Assembly: GCA_038496675.1 (NCBI GenBank)
Contig: CM076668.1
Location: forward strand, 4,784,407 to 4,848,406
Direction of reading: 5' to 3'
Origin: Rachycentron canadum
Taxonomy: Eukaryota > Chordata > Actinopteri > Carangiformes > Rachycentridae
Length of the DNA: 64,000 nucleotides
Below are positions 8,973-21,600 of the stretch, piece after piece. Position 1 is the stretch's first letter. Every line of letters starts with the position of its first letter. The position numbers were made by a program, and so were the translations under genes. The notes under the pieces were generated by a model. That model saw only the letters and a program-made list of their open reading frames with translations. It did no database searches and was not told the origin of the DNA.

Positions 8973-11655
8973 TCACCACTGCATGTGTGGGGGCTGTCCG
9001 TGGCCCTGAACCTGGTTTCTGTACTGGGTATGCAGCAGAGTACTGGCCTGTGAGGAGTCCTGGCCCTGCAGCCAGTCTTGATAGAGGGTCTGCAGAGCAG
9101 GGTTGAGCTCTGGGAGACGGACTGGTAGGCTGCTGTAGGTGTCCTCCATCTGTTGGACCAGAGCTTTATCCACCCGTCCTCCCACCTCACTCTCTGCTTG
9201 ACCACGGCCGCTCAGACACCCTGAGTGGACACAGGAGGGTTACATCAGCTGATCTGGGCTCAGCATCTCAGAGAACATTTGTGGGACTGAGAGGAGTGGG
9301 TTTTAAAACGCTGAACATGTTTGAGATGTTACCTCCTGGACAGGACAGCACCTCCACCAGCTGGTAAGGCACTCGTCCCTTCCTCATCCGGTGGACCAGG
9401 GTCTGAATGTTCCTGAAACCATAGACGGCAGCAAACTGCAGGAGAGTCTCTCCGTCCCGCTCCAGGGTCACTTCTTGAAAGTCTCGGTTCCTATGACACG
9501 GAAGAAGACGTGGCACCAACAGAGGAATGAAAACCTTGACAGGACACGATGAAAGCTACTATGTAAGTGTCACGGTCCAGGTGTGTCTCACCTGAGGGTC
9601 TTGTATGTGATACCATGGACCTCCAGACCAAAGAGCTCTTTGGCAGCATGTTTGAACACATGCTCCAGGAAACCTTCAGACCCACGGCCCTCATGTCTCA
9701 CCAGCATTGCGTCTGCAGCCTCGCCCAGCCTGCAGTCAGTGACAACGCAGCAAATATATACATATATTATCAATCAACCTAATCCTGCTGTCAACAGCTC
9801 TGTAAGAGTAGAGTTGTGTGTTTGCGTGTGTTAGGCATTTCAGGTAAAAACAACTAATTTATGTCACTAATCAGGTGTCACTGACCCAGTCTGATCCAGT
9901 CCAGTCTGACCCAGTCTGACCCAATCTGATCCAGTCTATGTGAGGTAACAAAACAGAAGAAAACTAATCCCTTTACTCACACTGGGTCCAGTGGAACAGA
10001 GTCCAGGTCCTGCACGGAGACCTTCTTCTGCTCCATCAGGTGATAAACCTCCCCTGAAACATCAAACATCACTGTCACCGTACTTGTTTTACCACCAGTA
10101 GAAGAAAACAAGAGCTGAGGAGTAGTATGAAGGTTCTTCAGATCATTTGTCTTGGTCCTAGATGATCCACAATGTTTCGGCCTGGCCACTACTGTACAAC
10201 TACAAAAGGATTCATACTAAAAAAGGTTTGATGTCTGTGCCACATATGATGGACTAAAAACCAGGACTGCCCTCCTCTGAGGCTGTAACTCAGTGTTTCA
10301 GCTGGAATGAGCCAGAAACATGAAACCTGGTCTGGAGATGTGAAAATAAACCATGGGTTTACAGCTTCGGTCTGGTGTACAGGTGTATTTGGCTAATGGG
10401 GCGTGAAAGTTAATGTTTGAGCAGTATAATATATATATATATAATAGTGACATGTTCAGTGCTGAGGCTTCAGGGACCACACAGTGAATCTACATCAATA
10501 ATGAGCAGCAGCAGCACCTGAGGTGAGGACACAGTCCACGTCTTTGGTGTCCAGCAGACTGTTGCAGAACTCCTCTCTGACAGCCTCCAGCTTCTTGTCA
10601 AAGCAGGGAGCCACCACCACATGGTAGATTTGTTCTGGAGTCAGCTTCTGTTGGAGGAGAAAAAAAAAAAAATTATCTGCAAGACCAGTGTGATTTAGTT
10701 TTCTATACACCTTTAAGGTCTGAACAGACTCTACACTCAGACCAGCTCAGAGTTCAGCTGTGATGACAAACCTCTTCCTCTATCATATCTGAACAGTCCT
10801 GCTCTTCAGGGACTCAGACAGGGTCCAGGGGGGCTGGGCTGTGAACTCAGTGTTACTGTCAGTTGTCTTACATGAATACATGAGCTTGGTTCTGACAGAT
10901 CAGACTCTGGGGGAGCTGGAGGCTCACAGTGAGAGCAGGTGAGGCGAGACCCTGAGCAGGCACTAACTGTTCAATGTGCTGACCACACTGAGTCAGAGGG
11001 GCATAAAAGAACAGGCAAACTGGTCAGGACTGTGCACCTTGTCAGCTGAACAAGACGGGATCATCTGTATGTCATGTACAAGTATTAACACTTCTTGACG
11101 ACACCCAGTGGTTTGTGAGCTGCTGTTTTGAAGTCTCCAGTTTGCAATTTGTCTGTCGCCATTTTTGTTTTTTTGAAACCAGAAGAAACCATATTTGAAG
11201 GAGGAGGTGGAGCTAACCTGCTCTGTACTCTATCCTGATTGTCTGGTACAGTCTGTCAATCATACAGTAGCCACACCCTAATCCATCCCCTGTTTTATGG
11301 TCTATTTTCCTCTAAATGAGACCATCATTAAAAAAATGAACATCATGTTTTATTAAAGACTTGAAACTAGAGACTGAGATCATAAACTCATTAGGAAAAT
11401 GTCTACTGAGGTAATAAATCAAGTTAGAAGTAGGGCCATGTTCCCATACACTTCAATACAATCTGACTTCTTTTTCCAACCAGTGGAGTCACCCCCCTGA
11501 TGGTCATTAGATAGAATGAAGGTTTAAGGCTCTTCAGCGTTGGCTTCACTTTACAGCCCCAGAGTCTATGTCCACTTTTATATACAGTCAAATATAAAGT
11601 TGAGCCAGACAAGGTTTCCATAATGTAATGAGAGCGAGTGCATGCACACACACGC

Positions 11656-11687
<32 letters not shown>

Positions 11688-14172
11688 GCGCACACGCACA
11701 CACGCACACACACTCCTAAAGGCACCATCAAGGTGTAAATATGGGCCAGGATCACCTCAGTCACTGAAGCTTCTCCTTTAAGCTGATCTAACACTTGGTT
11801 TTGTCATTTTTCCTGACTCTGAACAGAGCATATTAATGACCAGAGTAGGGTCATTAGCACATTAAATTTAGAGCAGAGAGAGAGAGCGAGAGAGAGGTTG
11901 GAGTATGTTGCTCGTGCATATACCCGTAATTTCATGTCAGAAAATCTCTCCTAGATATTGATTTATTGGTGCATCACTTCTACCTTCCATAAGGCCCCAG
12001 GTCTGAACAAACCAGGGTTCACTTTGTGACACGACCTTCTTCATTAAAAGTCTTCACTGATGCTGTTTAACAGTTAACTTGACCAGTAAACCTCAGACTG
12101 GTAACTAGTCCTCACCTGCTGCTTTGAGAAGAAGTCTTTGACCAGACAACCCATTATCTGCTGAGGAGACCTGGCCGTGCAGATATGAGGGGTCACCAAG
12201 CTGCCCAGAACCCGCTCTGAGTACCGGATCCACCCTGGACACAGAGACACACACACATTTGTACAATAACCAGACAGAGCGTAACAGTCTCACACCTCAT
12301 CTTGATCTGTTAATGATGTTTTAGGATAAACAACATGATGGTGGAAAATAACACATGAATCAATCATGTCATATTTCTGGAGAGTTGTTGCCCCCCCTGT
12401 GCAGAATGAATGTCTGGGTGTGTATACACTCTATGTAGGGTCTTATCTCTGATGAGGGAGTGGTGAGAGTGAAGCTTTCTATCTTTCCCCCCCAGCTCTT
12501 CTGTTATCTCTGCTTTAAGAAAGGCTCCCTGACCAGGGGAAAAAAAAGGTAGAGAGTTTCTAAGAGGAGAACGTGGTGGAGAGGAGTGGCTGAGGAGGGA
12601 GGGCGGTTTACCTGGGCAGGAGGAGGTGAACATGGGCAGGGCGTGGGAGTCATGGTTCCTTCTGCGGTACCTCTGAATAAACTCCTTCTGGCTCTCTAAG
12701 ATACTGAAGCCTGCTGCCAAGGTGGTGTCAAACACATACTGTACTCCTGTAGGACCCATCCAGAGAGCAGAGAGTGGAGAATGTAGAGCTTCCATGACAG
12801 ATACAGTGAGTAGGTGGGAAATCAACCCCACTGAGGCAAGAGCAGCATGGAATCACATTCAAGACTTTTAAAACAAACAACTCAAATAGAAACAAGAGCA
12901 TCTACACTCAGCCTGTTTGTGAATAAATAAAGTCATTGACATCACATCACAGACCAGGTGTCGACCCACAACGACCTCCATTAACTTCAAACAGAGTGTA
13001 AAGCTGCTCACCCAGGCTCTTCAGGAAGCCACACAGTTTGAGCGCGGCGTCACTGATGTCTACACCACACTTTACAGCAAAGAAAGGCAGCGACTGTGGA
13101 CAAACCGAGGCAACCAGCACCTTATGTTTTGACACGTCGCACTTCTGAGAGGGGCAGAAAAACAATGTACACAACACAGTGTGAGCTACCAAGTCATACA
13201 GAGCACGACAAGACAAGAGGTCAGACAGCTGTGTAGTGAACCTTGTTGTTTTCCAGAACCCGCTCCACTTCCTCCAGGCTCTGCTGAGATATCTTCAGGC
13301 TCTCCTCCTCTGATAGACAGCCATCACAGGACAGACAGGCACTCAGCAACACCTGTGGCCCTTCACTCACCTGAGAACACAAGAGGACAGGTGAGTCACA
13401 TATGTATGTATGTATGTATATGTGTGTGTGTGTGTGTGTGTATATTTATATATATAAGGGTCCTTACATCAGAGAAAATGGTCTGACAGAGGCCAAGATA
13501 TCCTGACTGTAAACCCAGCGTGTGTCAAGATCCTGAAACACTAGTTCATACATTTCCAATAATGCAACTTGACCTTTCCCATGTGGTAAAAGTTCACCTC
13601 CAGTTTTCAACCCAGGTTTTCTGTTATAAATGTGTAGTGTGATGACTAAACATCATTCGAGTTTTATTTTATTTTGATTTATTATATATATTTTTAAACT
13701 ATTTTCACTTCATTTTATATTAATTAAATTATTTCATTTTCAATTACTTTGTTTGGATTCAAATTATTTTCCTTTATTTCATTTTAAGTGATTGTATTTT
13801 ATTTTGTAAAGCCCCTTAAGAGCTATGATACATACAGCTGCTCACAGGCGTGGTGGTCTTCCTGATGCCCACTAATTGCCTCTGATGTATAGAATGGGTT
13901 TGAGCACTCTGTCAAAAAAACAGGTGAGGACTGACTGAAGCAAACACTTACCTGTCCATTGACTTCCTCTCTCTCCTGCTGTGAAGGGGCTCCTTCATCA
14001 CTCTGCTTCTTGTTGCACTGTGAGCAGATTGATAATCAGTTCCAGACATTTTCTGGTACAGGATCAATAAGAGAATAGACTGGTCGTTCAGACCGTGACA
14101 GATCCACTGGTTCACCTGTTTGGTGCAGTTCTCACACTTCTCCTTCCGCTTCGCTACGTTGACCTCTGACAT
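8973..14172 (-). CDS. narf: nuclear prelamin A recognition factor (Fe-S, hydrogenase-like)
   Basis: Relative of [FeFe]-hydrogenases that binds Fe-S clusters; the human protein is reported to bind prenylated prelamin A in the nucleus. Eleven exons join in frame: 14116-14172, 13952-14017, 13242-13370, 13012-13144, 12612-12746, 12116-12234, 10518-10647, 9981-10053, 9592-9729, 9333-9490 and 8973-9220 (1386 nt, 461 residues; human 456). N-terminal cluster ligands are visible as C13 and C16, then C53, C56 and C59 (CLSCDGC). H-domain-type cysteines are C172 (SCPG), C228 (VAPCFDKK), C377 and C381 (SCPGGCLSGRGQ). Phrases CDVSKHKVLVASVCPQSLP, ILESQKEF and SPQQIMGCLVKDFF match NARF more closely than CIAO3. 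The protein ends in ..MQW, like the ..IKW/IQW endings of the family. Upstream, an acceptor just before the ATG and a donor at 14686 suggest a 5' UTR exon. Very secure. Confidence 0.95.
9895..9947. repeat. short tandem repeat in a narf intron
   Basis: Five or so tandem copies of a degenerate 9-10 base unit (CAGTCTGAYC-like) between exons 8 and 9 of narf. Confidence 0.75.
11080..11587 (+). mobile_element. dispersed ~450-bp non-autonomous element, copy A
   Basis: Inside the long narf intron between exons 6 and 7. It shares a fixed order of landmarks with 33470-33822, 42778-43105 (inverted) and 58085-58515: 'cacccagtggttt', a purine stretch 'ggaggaggtggagct', 'aaaatgaacatcatg', 'gagatcataaactcatta', 'gaagtagggccat', 'ccagtggagtcacccc' and a terminal 'ttatatacagtc'. 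No open frame. I recognise it as a common teleost interspersed repeat, but cannot name the family. Confidence 0.8.
11644..11712. repeat. interrupted (CA)n / CACG microsatellite
   Basis: A CA repeat with periodic CG interruptions within a narf intron. The alternating purine-pyrimidine CG/CA pattern favours Z-DNA. Confidence 0.93.
13400..13458. repeat. (TATG)n-(TG)n-(TA)n compound microsatellite
   Basis: Compound simple repeat in the narf intron between exons 2 and 3, close to the exon beginning at 13370. Confidence 0.9.
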
Positions 14173-14299
14173 CTTCCTCTGTGGTTGCCTGTATAGGTGA
14201 TATAGATAGATCATAACAGCAGTCTGAGCCTCCTGGTGCAGATCATCTCCCTCTGCAGCTGAGTCTCCTCCTCCTCCTCCCATCAGAAACACAACACCC

Positions 14300-14324
14300 T
14301 GATGATGATGATGATGATGATGAT
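14300..14324. repeat. (TGA)n trinucleotide repeat
   Basis: About eight tandem TGA units in the first narf intron. Confidence 0.9.
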
Positions 14325-14686
14325 GGGAAACTCACAGTGTACACAAACCAGTATCCTGTCATTAACATTTAAATGGTTCACGTTAATTACAGACGCAGAG
14401 GCAACATAAACAACCACAAAACCTACTGGCTCAGGTTTAGACTGGAGACCATGATGACATGAAAACCACATCTATTCTGTAGAAAGACAATATCTCAGCC
14501 TGTGGTGATTCAGAGGACAAACTGGTGAATGATTTACTGTCGTGTCAGTGTTTATGTGTTGGCCTGATGTATAAAGGCCTGAGGATCTGTGATTCCCTGA
14601 CTGTGTTGGTCTTCAATGTGTTGACTGTGCGTTGTTGAACAGTGACACGGGCTCCAACAACACACGTTTAATCTGAGGAAACTCAC

Positions 14687-14990
14687 CGGACTCAGACAAA
14701 GACGTGGACCTGCAGAGGACAGAGCCGCTGAGGGGGACCGGGGGACCGGGGGACCGACGGCAGCACCGACACCCGGCAGGTGGACTCAGCCGTCTCTCCT
14801 TCTCTCAGGTCCGGTTGTGTGTGTGGACAGCGCCACCACCCGCGTCCGGCCCTGCGGTTGTTTCGCCACAGACACACTTCAGCGTTTAACGTTCATGGCA
14901 CTGTTGCCTAAATACGTCCGACTCCATTGTACATCCCGGTGCGTCTAGGGCGCATGCGCAGGCGGGGCAGTCAAAATAATGGAGCAATCT
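14687..14990. promoter_or_regulatory. shared narf/cybc1 promoter region with a perfect NRF1 site
   Basis: narf runs left and cybc1 runs right from this CpG-rich stretch. At 14950-14959 lies the palindrome GCGCATGCGC, a consensus nuclear respiratory factor 1 site, followed at once by an Sp1-like GGCGGGGC. A splice donor (GTGAGT) at 14686 on the minus strand ends a likely non-coding first exon of narf. The first exon of cybc1 cannot be fixed but should lie right of about 15000. Symmetric NRF1 sites are typical of bidirectional housekeeping promoters. Confidence 0.65.
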
Positions 14991-16206
14991 CGGGTTTTTT
15001 TTTTAACTAAACGGAAGAATCTTTGTGGGTTTTTTTTAACTTTTCAAATTAATTTAGGAGAAAAATTTGTGTAGTAAACTGACCACACGGAAATATACAG
15101 CTAATCTTTTAAATACACGCTGTTAAACTCTTATTCTGAAGGCAGTGTGGAGAGGAGCCCGTCCAATCAGAGCTGACGGATCCAGGAAGGAAGTGTCACC
15201 CATTCAAGACAGTTGCTGCAATAACATGAACTGAACTTCCTCATAATTCACTGACTGGGTTTGCACGTACTCGTGCTCTTTTATTGAAGCTCGCTGGTGG
15301 AAATCTTCGGGAAGGTTTGAGAGTAAAAAGTGAGTGTGAAGGTGAGATGAAGCTGTGTTGTCTGTCTGCTCAAAATGCTCAGAGAAAAGGTTCGTTTCTG
15401 ATGCTTCATAACAGAGCGACACCTGCAGGTCAGAATAGAAACAGACTTACAAACGCTCCTATACAACTAATTAACCATCAATGAAGCCATGGGTGTGTTT
15501 TATTTGAATTAGTAAAGATTACTAAAGACAACCAACATGTTTCTACTCATCAGCTCCACAAACTGGACAGTTACTGGGAGAATTAAGTGCATGAAAGTGT
15601 TTATTTTTTTGACAGATCCAACAACCAGTCACTGTCATAGTTCCTCTGAAAGACCCATAACTGATGAATGAAATCATTATCTGGATTGTTCTGAGTAACT
15701 GGGACGTGTTTTTTTTTTTTTTTTTTAAGACCATGGCTGGATTAACCTGTTTGGGGGGGTGGGGCCCTGGTGTTGGATCCCTGTTACCCTGATCACGGCT
15801 GGGGCCCAGATTTGCTGTGTTGTAATTAAGATACATGCATTAAAATAAATGCAACAACTGCCAATTGTAATAATGAAACTATACAGATACAGTGGAGCTC
15901 GGGCTGGAACTGTGTTTATGATTGATGCTCACTGGTAATAAATCAGAATCACATCAGGCAATAATTAATGTCGTTAATGTGTTTTAATGGGATGTTTAAA
16001 GACATTCTCATCAGGTGAAGAGACAACCTGTGCTTTTACTACTGCTAAAGGATCAATTAGTCAATCAGGTGGAAACCCTGTAGGCAGACATGACTGGATA
16101 CCTCTGGTCATATGAAAGAATGTCTATTTTTGTGATTTGGGTGAACTGGCCCTTTAAGGCTTTTAGTACATATGAAGTCATTGACTGATATACCTGGTCT
16201 GCTCAG
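14991..16206 (+). other. cybc1 5' untranslated region and first intron
   Basis: Between the shared promoter and the first coding exon. It should hold the non-coding first exon of cybc1, possibly ending at a GTGAGT-like donor near 15330. It also contains a poly-T run around 15709-15726 followed by a G-rich stretch. No coding exon is evident. Confidence 0.4.
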
Positions 16207-17932
16207 ATGGGATACATGACAGTGGAGGAGCACAGCCCCACTCTGCTCCACCTGAAGAGATCCCCGGGCCTGCGGTCTTGGTCTCTCCTGGTCGGTAAGT
16301 GTGTTTCCTCTCATGAACCGTCTGTGTTTCTACAGACTGTTTTCTCCCTGAACTGCCTCCAAATAAGAAGCCTCTCATTGTAATTGCAGGTATAGTGTCT
16401 GTTGGGTTGGCTGCTGCGTACTACAGCTCAGGTACATAACCGAATTTACTCAGTCTCTTAATCTTTCCATCAGCATGAACCTTACACATACTCTCTCTCT
16501 TATGATATGAATCACACAGACAGCATCCTGTGGAAGCTCTTCTATGTGACCGGCTGTCTATTTGTGGCCATGCAGAATATGGAGGAATGGGAGGATGCTG
16601 TGTTTGACAAAACCAAGAACCTGATAGAGCTGAAGACCATTAGCTTGTATGCATCAGTCCTGACGCTGTGGAAAAAGGGCCATGAGAAAAGTCAGTACTA
16701 CACACTCACAACATTCATAGTTTGACAGTATTAGATTTTAATTTTCGTTTCCTCTCTCTTTCAGTTGTGCTGGATTTGACACAGCTGTGTGATATCTGCG
16801 TCCAAGAGGAGAGGGTACGCTATTTGGGGAAGGGGTACCTGCTGATGCTGCGTCTGGCTGCAGGCTTCTCCTACCCCCTCACTCAGAGCGCCACACTAGG
16901 AGGACGCAGGTATGGATCATACTATGTAGAGACGTGAGTGAGAACTATAAAGTGGCCTGATGGAACTAACATGATTAGTTAAAGGTCCATACAGTCTAAA
17001 GGTAGATATCCATGTATTCTTTGATTGTAAAGCAGGCCTAGGTTCAATATTAATACTGTTAAAGTATCAAAGGTCTCACTGAGAAATGCTCACAGCCTGT
17101 ATTCAGAAACTGAGCGTTAAAACCAGTCGTCAGGACTTTGAACTTAGAACTTTGTGATGTCATAACAAAGCACGGCCCACCTGTCAGAACAGATAAGCTA
17201 CTTGACAGCTTGTCTCTGTAGCTGCTGCCTGTATGCAGTCCTTTAAATTTACTGTCCCAGCGCCCTGAACCAGGTCCAAGGCTGTGGTGTTTAGATCCAC
17301 ACCAAATCTGACTGAATCAGCATTTTAAGATGAATTTGCCTGTCTGCCTTATTTCACTCAGACTGACATGTTAACATGTTACATGTGTAGGCTAAGATCC
17401 TGTTTGTTGGCCTAGTTTTGCATCACTTAGAAAACGCCACCAATCAGAAGAGACACTCAGAGCTCCAAAGAGAGGAGATATAAAACTACACTGAGGTGGT
17501 TTGTGGTTCAGTTTCCGTTAAAACAGTGGAAAAGTGGAAAGTCTGGGATCTTAAGTTGATTGTGTATTTCTGATTCTTCTCATTATAAAGTTGCAATAAA
17601 AACTAATGAGTCACAAAATCAGCCATGAGATGAACTTGTTACCTTGTTCTACTCACTGCTGTCAGCCTGTCATTCAAATAATCATGTCACCATCAGTGAA
17701 GTGTCAGTGGTCTCGACCGTAGACTATGATGTGTCCTGGTCTGTAGTGTCAGCTGTCTCTCTCTCTTCCTGTCAGTGACGTGGAGGCTGTGGCTGCATTG
17801 CTGAAGCGTTTCTTACAGCTGGAGGAGCAGCAGCAGCAGCAGCAGCGCATGCAGCAGGAGGAAGACTATGGAGAGGAGGAAGACTCTGTGGACAACAGCA
17901 GTGATTCGGATGATGAAGCTGATGATCTCTGA
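16207..17932 (+). CDS. cybc1: cytochrome b-245 chaperone 1 (EROS)
   Basis: ER membrane chaperone that stabilises the gp91phox-p22phox heterodimer of the phagocyte NADPH oxidase. Five coding exons join in frame: 16207-16294, 16390-16431, 16520-16690, 16765-16909 and 17776-17932 (603 nt, 200 residues; human 187). The text HLKRSPGLRSWSLLVG, SVGLAAAYYSS, WKLFYVTGCLFVA, VRYLGKGY and GFSYPLTQSA follows human CYBC1 (C17orf62) almost word for word. Two hydrophobic segments lie near residues 25-43 and 48-60. The start is taken at 16207, directly after a possible acceptor AG; a second in-frame ATG at 16216 is an alternative. The C-terminus differs from mammals: six CAG codons give Q6, followed by a strongly acidic Glu/Asp/Ser tail ending DDEADDL. 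Synteny with narf and hexd agrees with human. Very secure. Confidence 0.95.
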
Positions 17933-18527
17933 GTGTTGCAACTGTCCTGTGACTGTGGGTGGATTGAGGTGGAGGCATAAGGCTTTACAGAGGGCGTTGC
18001 TTCAGGGATGCCTTCATTAAATGTTATACTGTTAGCATGTGCATGTAACACTGAGGGTATGGGCTTTTAAATGGCTCCTTACACACTTCCTTATATCTGA
18101 GTTCAGGTTATAGCAGCTGGCAGTAAAATGTTTTTCTCAGACACAGACTTTTACTTTGGCTATGCATGAGGCTCATCACGTCTAATGACTGTTTCACTCC
18201 AGATTAACTTCCCACTGACCTAATAACTGTTTATGTGTGGAAGTCAGTGCTTTCCCACAGTGCTCTGGACCACCCAGCGCAGTCACTGTACTCTCAGCAG
18301 GCTGAGCCCAGACGTGAAGGAAGAATCGCTGCTCTGTCTTTGAACCAGAGACTGAATCTCAGGAAACACTTAGTTTTTTCTTCTGTGAACTAAATCAGAC
18401 TGATTTTGTTTTTCTGTTGATTTTATTGTTTTTGTTTTTCATACATTTGCAAGAATTATATAAAAGTGTTTTGTATATGGACCAAGTCCCTTCATCGATT
18501 CCTTCTTTTCTGTGCAACAATCAACTG

Positions 18528-18533
18528 TTTATT
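18528..18533 (-). terminator. candidate poly(A) signal of hexd
   Basis: AATAAA on the minus strand 97 bases beyond the hexd stop. cybc1 converges from the left and must end in the same few hundred bases, so the two 3' ends are close or overlapping. Confidence 0.5.
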
Positions 18534-18629
18534 CTTCAACAAGCACAAAATCAACAACATTAAATCAAACTAAACAGACAAATGTCTGGATGGTTTAGAG
18601 ACAGTTTGACACTGAGCTGTAGATTTATC

Positions 18630-21600
18630 CTACGGCACCAGCTCCTGTACACAGGCCAAGACGTCCTCTGTTATCCTCTGGAGGGGAGCCATCACAGGGC
18701 TGACATGCTCCTCCACCCACTCCCGGGCTGTGGACTCTGGGTAAAGATGCAGCATCTCCTCTTTCACTGCCTCCACCTTCTGCTGCAACGTGGCCAGATA
18801 CCTGAGGACAGGTGAGCAAGAAGGGTTCAGTCAGGGTGGCAGGATGACAGGGTGAGAGAGTGACAAAGTGAGAGAGTGACATAGTGAGAGAGTGACAAGC
18901 TCACTGCTGATGTTTATCTCGTACAACATTTCCCTTGATGTCCCTCTTAGTTTTAGCATTTTTGGATGGTAATGTTTGCTAATGAGCAGAAACTTACAGA
19001 ACAACTGAGGCAGATAAACAGTAACTAAACCACAGAGTTGTCACAGGTTAGTTTAGTAATCAGGTTGTTACTGACAGATAAAATGTAGTTAGTTAATACT
19101 TCACACTGTGAAACCTCATGTTCATAGTGAATCACAACAGTGAAGTGTGTGCTCACACTGAGGCTTGGCCGTGAATCCTCATGGTGATGAGCGGGGTCAC
19201 CATCCTCCTATGTCGTTGGTAAGGGCTGAACCATCCTCTCACCAACCTGCAGCGCACACACACACACAACTGTTCAGCTCTTCACCGCTGCACACGTCAG
19301 TGAAGGTGCGAGTGTGAAGGAACAGTCAGTGACGTAAAAATATTCACTTGCTAAAACTCGAATGAGAAGATCCACAAAAAAAGCTTTGTGGCTGTCTGAT
19401 GAATCAGTCTACGTCTTGGTCTTTACTTCCTGGAGTCTCCACAGGAAGTCACTGTGTCTCTTCTTCTTTGTTCTCTCTATCTTTAAGAGTTCAAATATTC
19501 CTACAGTATAAAGAGGACGTCACTAGGATGGTTCCTCTGAAACAGAGGAGGCATTCGAACCGAAGATTTAACTCACATGTTGTTTTCAAAGAAGCGGATG
19601 TCGTCTGAGTTCAGCAGAGCATTCAGCTCCACAATCAGCTCAGCCAGCCTCCTTCCTGGAAACAGACACTCCTCTGCAGGTCTCCTACAGGAACAAGGAA
19701 CAAGGTCTCCTACAGGTACTGAACTGCTGCACAGCAAATGAGCTGCGGATCAGGACCAGACCTCACCTGTCCATGACCTCCACCTCCACTGAGGAGACTC
19801 CCAGCCTCTCAGAGACTCTGCTCTGAGCCTCAGCACTCAGCTGACCGTGGACCAGCGTCTGCAAACAGGCTGCCAGTGATGGGAGGGCCACAGGCATCAG
19901 CTCGCACAGCACCGACAGGTGGTCGTACCTGACAGGGGGACAGGACTGGAGCACATTAGGAGCTTGGTGCTGGACTGGACCTGGATCTAATGAAGTCAGG
20001 TACAGTCCTGTTAGTGCTGAACAGGCAACAGGAACTTGAGTGATATAGGTGGTAAAGAGCTTTCACCTGTCGTGAATAGAGGAAGGGTGAGAGGGAAGGC
20101 TGAATCACCTGTGTGTTTACTTGTGTGTTTTCACCTGTGTATATGTACTTGTGTGTATTTACCTGTGTTTTTACCTTTGTGTGTATTTACTTGTGTTTTT
20201 ACTTCAATCACGACGTCCTCTATATCCACACCAGCAGAAAATCTGATATAAAATCAGCAGTGTGTTAAACCTGTCAGCGTAGACAGGACGACACCTGGTG
20301 AATCCTCACCTCTGCCAACCAGTGAGGGCGATGCCCCTGAGGTTTACACCAGCAGGTAGAGAAGCAGCCACCTTCAGCCACTGGACATGGTTCTCCACAT
20401 GTCTCTGTGTACTGGGCACACAGGTGTGGACAGTGGTGGAGCCTTTAAAGGAGCTGGCTGCCCACAGCTCCAACATGCCGGCTCTGTGGTACTTCTCCAG
20501 CAGAGACACTGTTGGACAGTCAGAGGATTGATCGGACACATGAACAAAGCTCTGTGTTTAATTGTCAGAGGACTCGGCTCCTACCGGTGCTTTCCACATT
20601 CAGATCAGGGGTATAGTCCCACAACATGGGCTGGACGAGTCCCACGAGACCACTATCTGTTTAACAGAGGAAAATATTAATGACTGCTGATGACAGTTCA
20701 TAACATCACAAGGTGATCTTATCTATGTCTGTAAAAACTAACAACAGTAATCCTGTTAATATTGTGGCTTCGATAACTGTTATTATCCACTAATTCTCTA
20801 CAGTCACACTGCAGGACTGAAGCTTCAGATACTGGACAGTAGTTTTTTTCCATCCTGAGGTGCCAACACAGTGAGTGACTCATTATGTTTTATATGCTAA
20901 TTATTACATTGCACTGTTGCCATCGTTTTGAGTGAAACTCATTTTAATTTGATTTGCACAGTGATTGTAGCTTAATTTGTAACTTTATATAATTATGTTT
21001 TGTGTGTAAAATCCTAATTGTGTTGATGTTGAGTAACTACTGTCAGATAAATGTAGTGAAGTAAACATTGAAAAGATACCTGCATCATGACTCTGACATC
21101 ATTAGCTGATGATGTCACCAGGTACATCTTCATTATCTGATGATGAGTGTAAAGCTTCGGACTGCAATAAGACCTTTGTCAGCATTTTGTTCCTCACCTT
21201 TCAGAGTGTCCAGGCTCATGCCTCTCATCATATCATCCCACATGATGATGGTCATGTGAGGCCACGCCTCCTTGATTGCCTTAGCGACCTTGGTCACATG
21301 ACTCAGGAACAGCTGCTCCACTGTGCGTCCAGGTGAAGCCAGCCATAGGTTTGACTCCTCGCCCTCACCGAGCATGTACACCTGAGGACGAGTGCAGAGA
21401 GCTGATGATGCTTCAGTCATGAAAACACACCTGATTGACAGGAGACTCATCCTCACCTCATCAGCTCCGATGTGCAGTGCGTTTCCACCTGGATGCAGCT
21501 CCACCACCTGCCTCAGCATCTCCATCACCAGCCTCAGCCCCTCCTCTTTGTGAGGATTCAAGGTGCCCACACAGTGTGCCACCTCCCTGAGGCCCCACAG

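Noticed and set aside
12364..12831. 155-codon minus-strand open frame
   Set aside because: Only its central part (12612-12746) is a narf exon; the rest is intron read-through.
8973..14172. Assignment to CIAO3 (NARFL/IOP1) instead of narf
   Set aside because: The SKHKVLVASVCPQSLP, SPQQIMGCLVKDFF and KELFGLEV phrases and the position beside cybc1 favour NARF; human CIAO3 lies on another chromosome.
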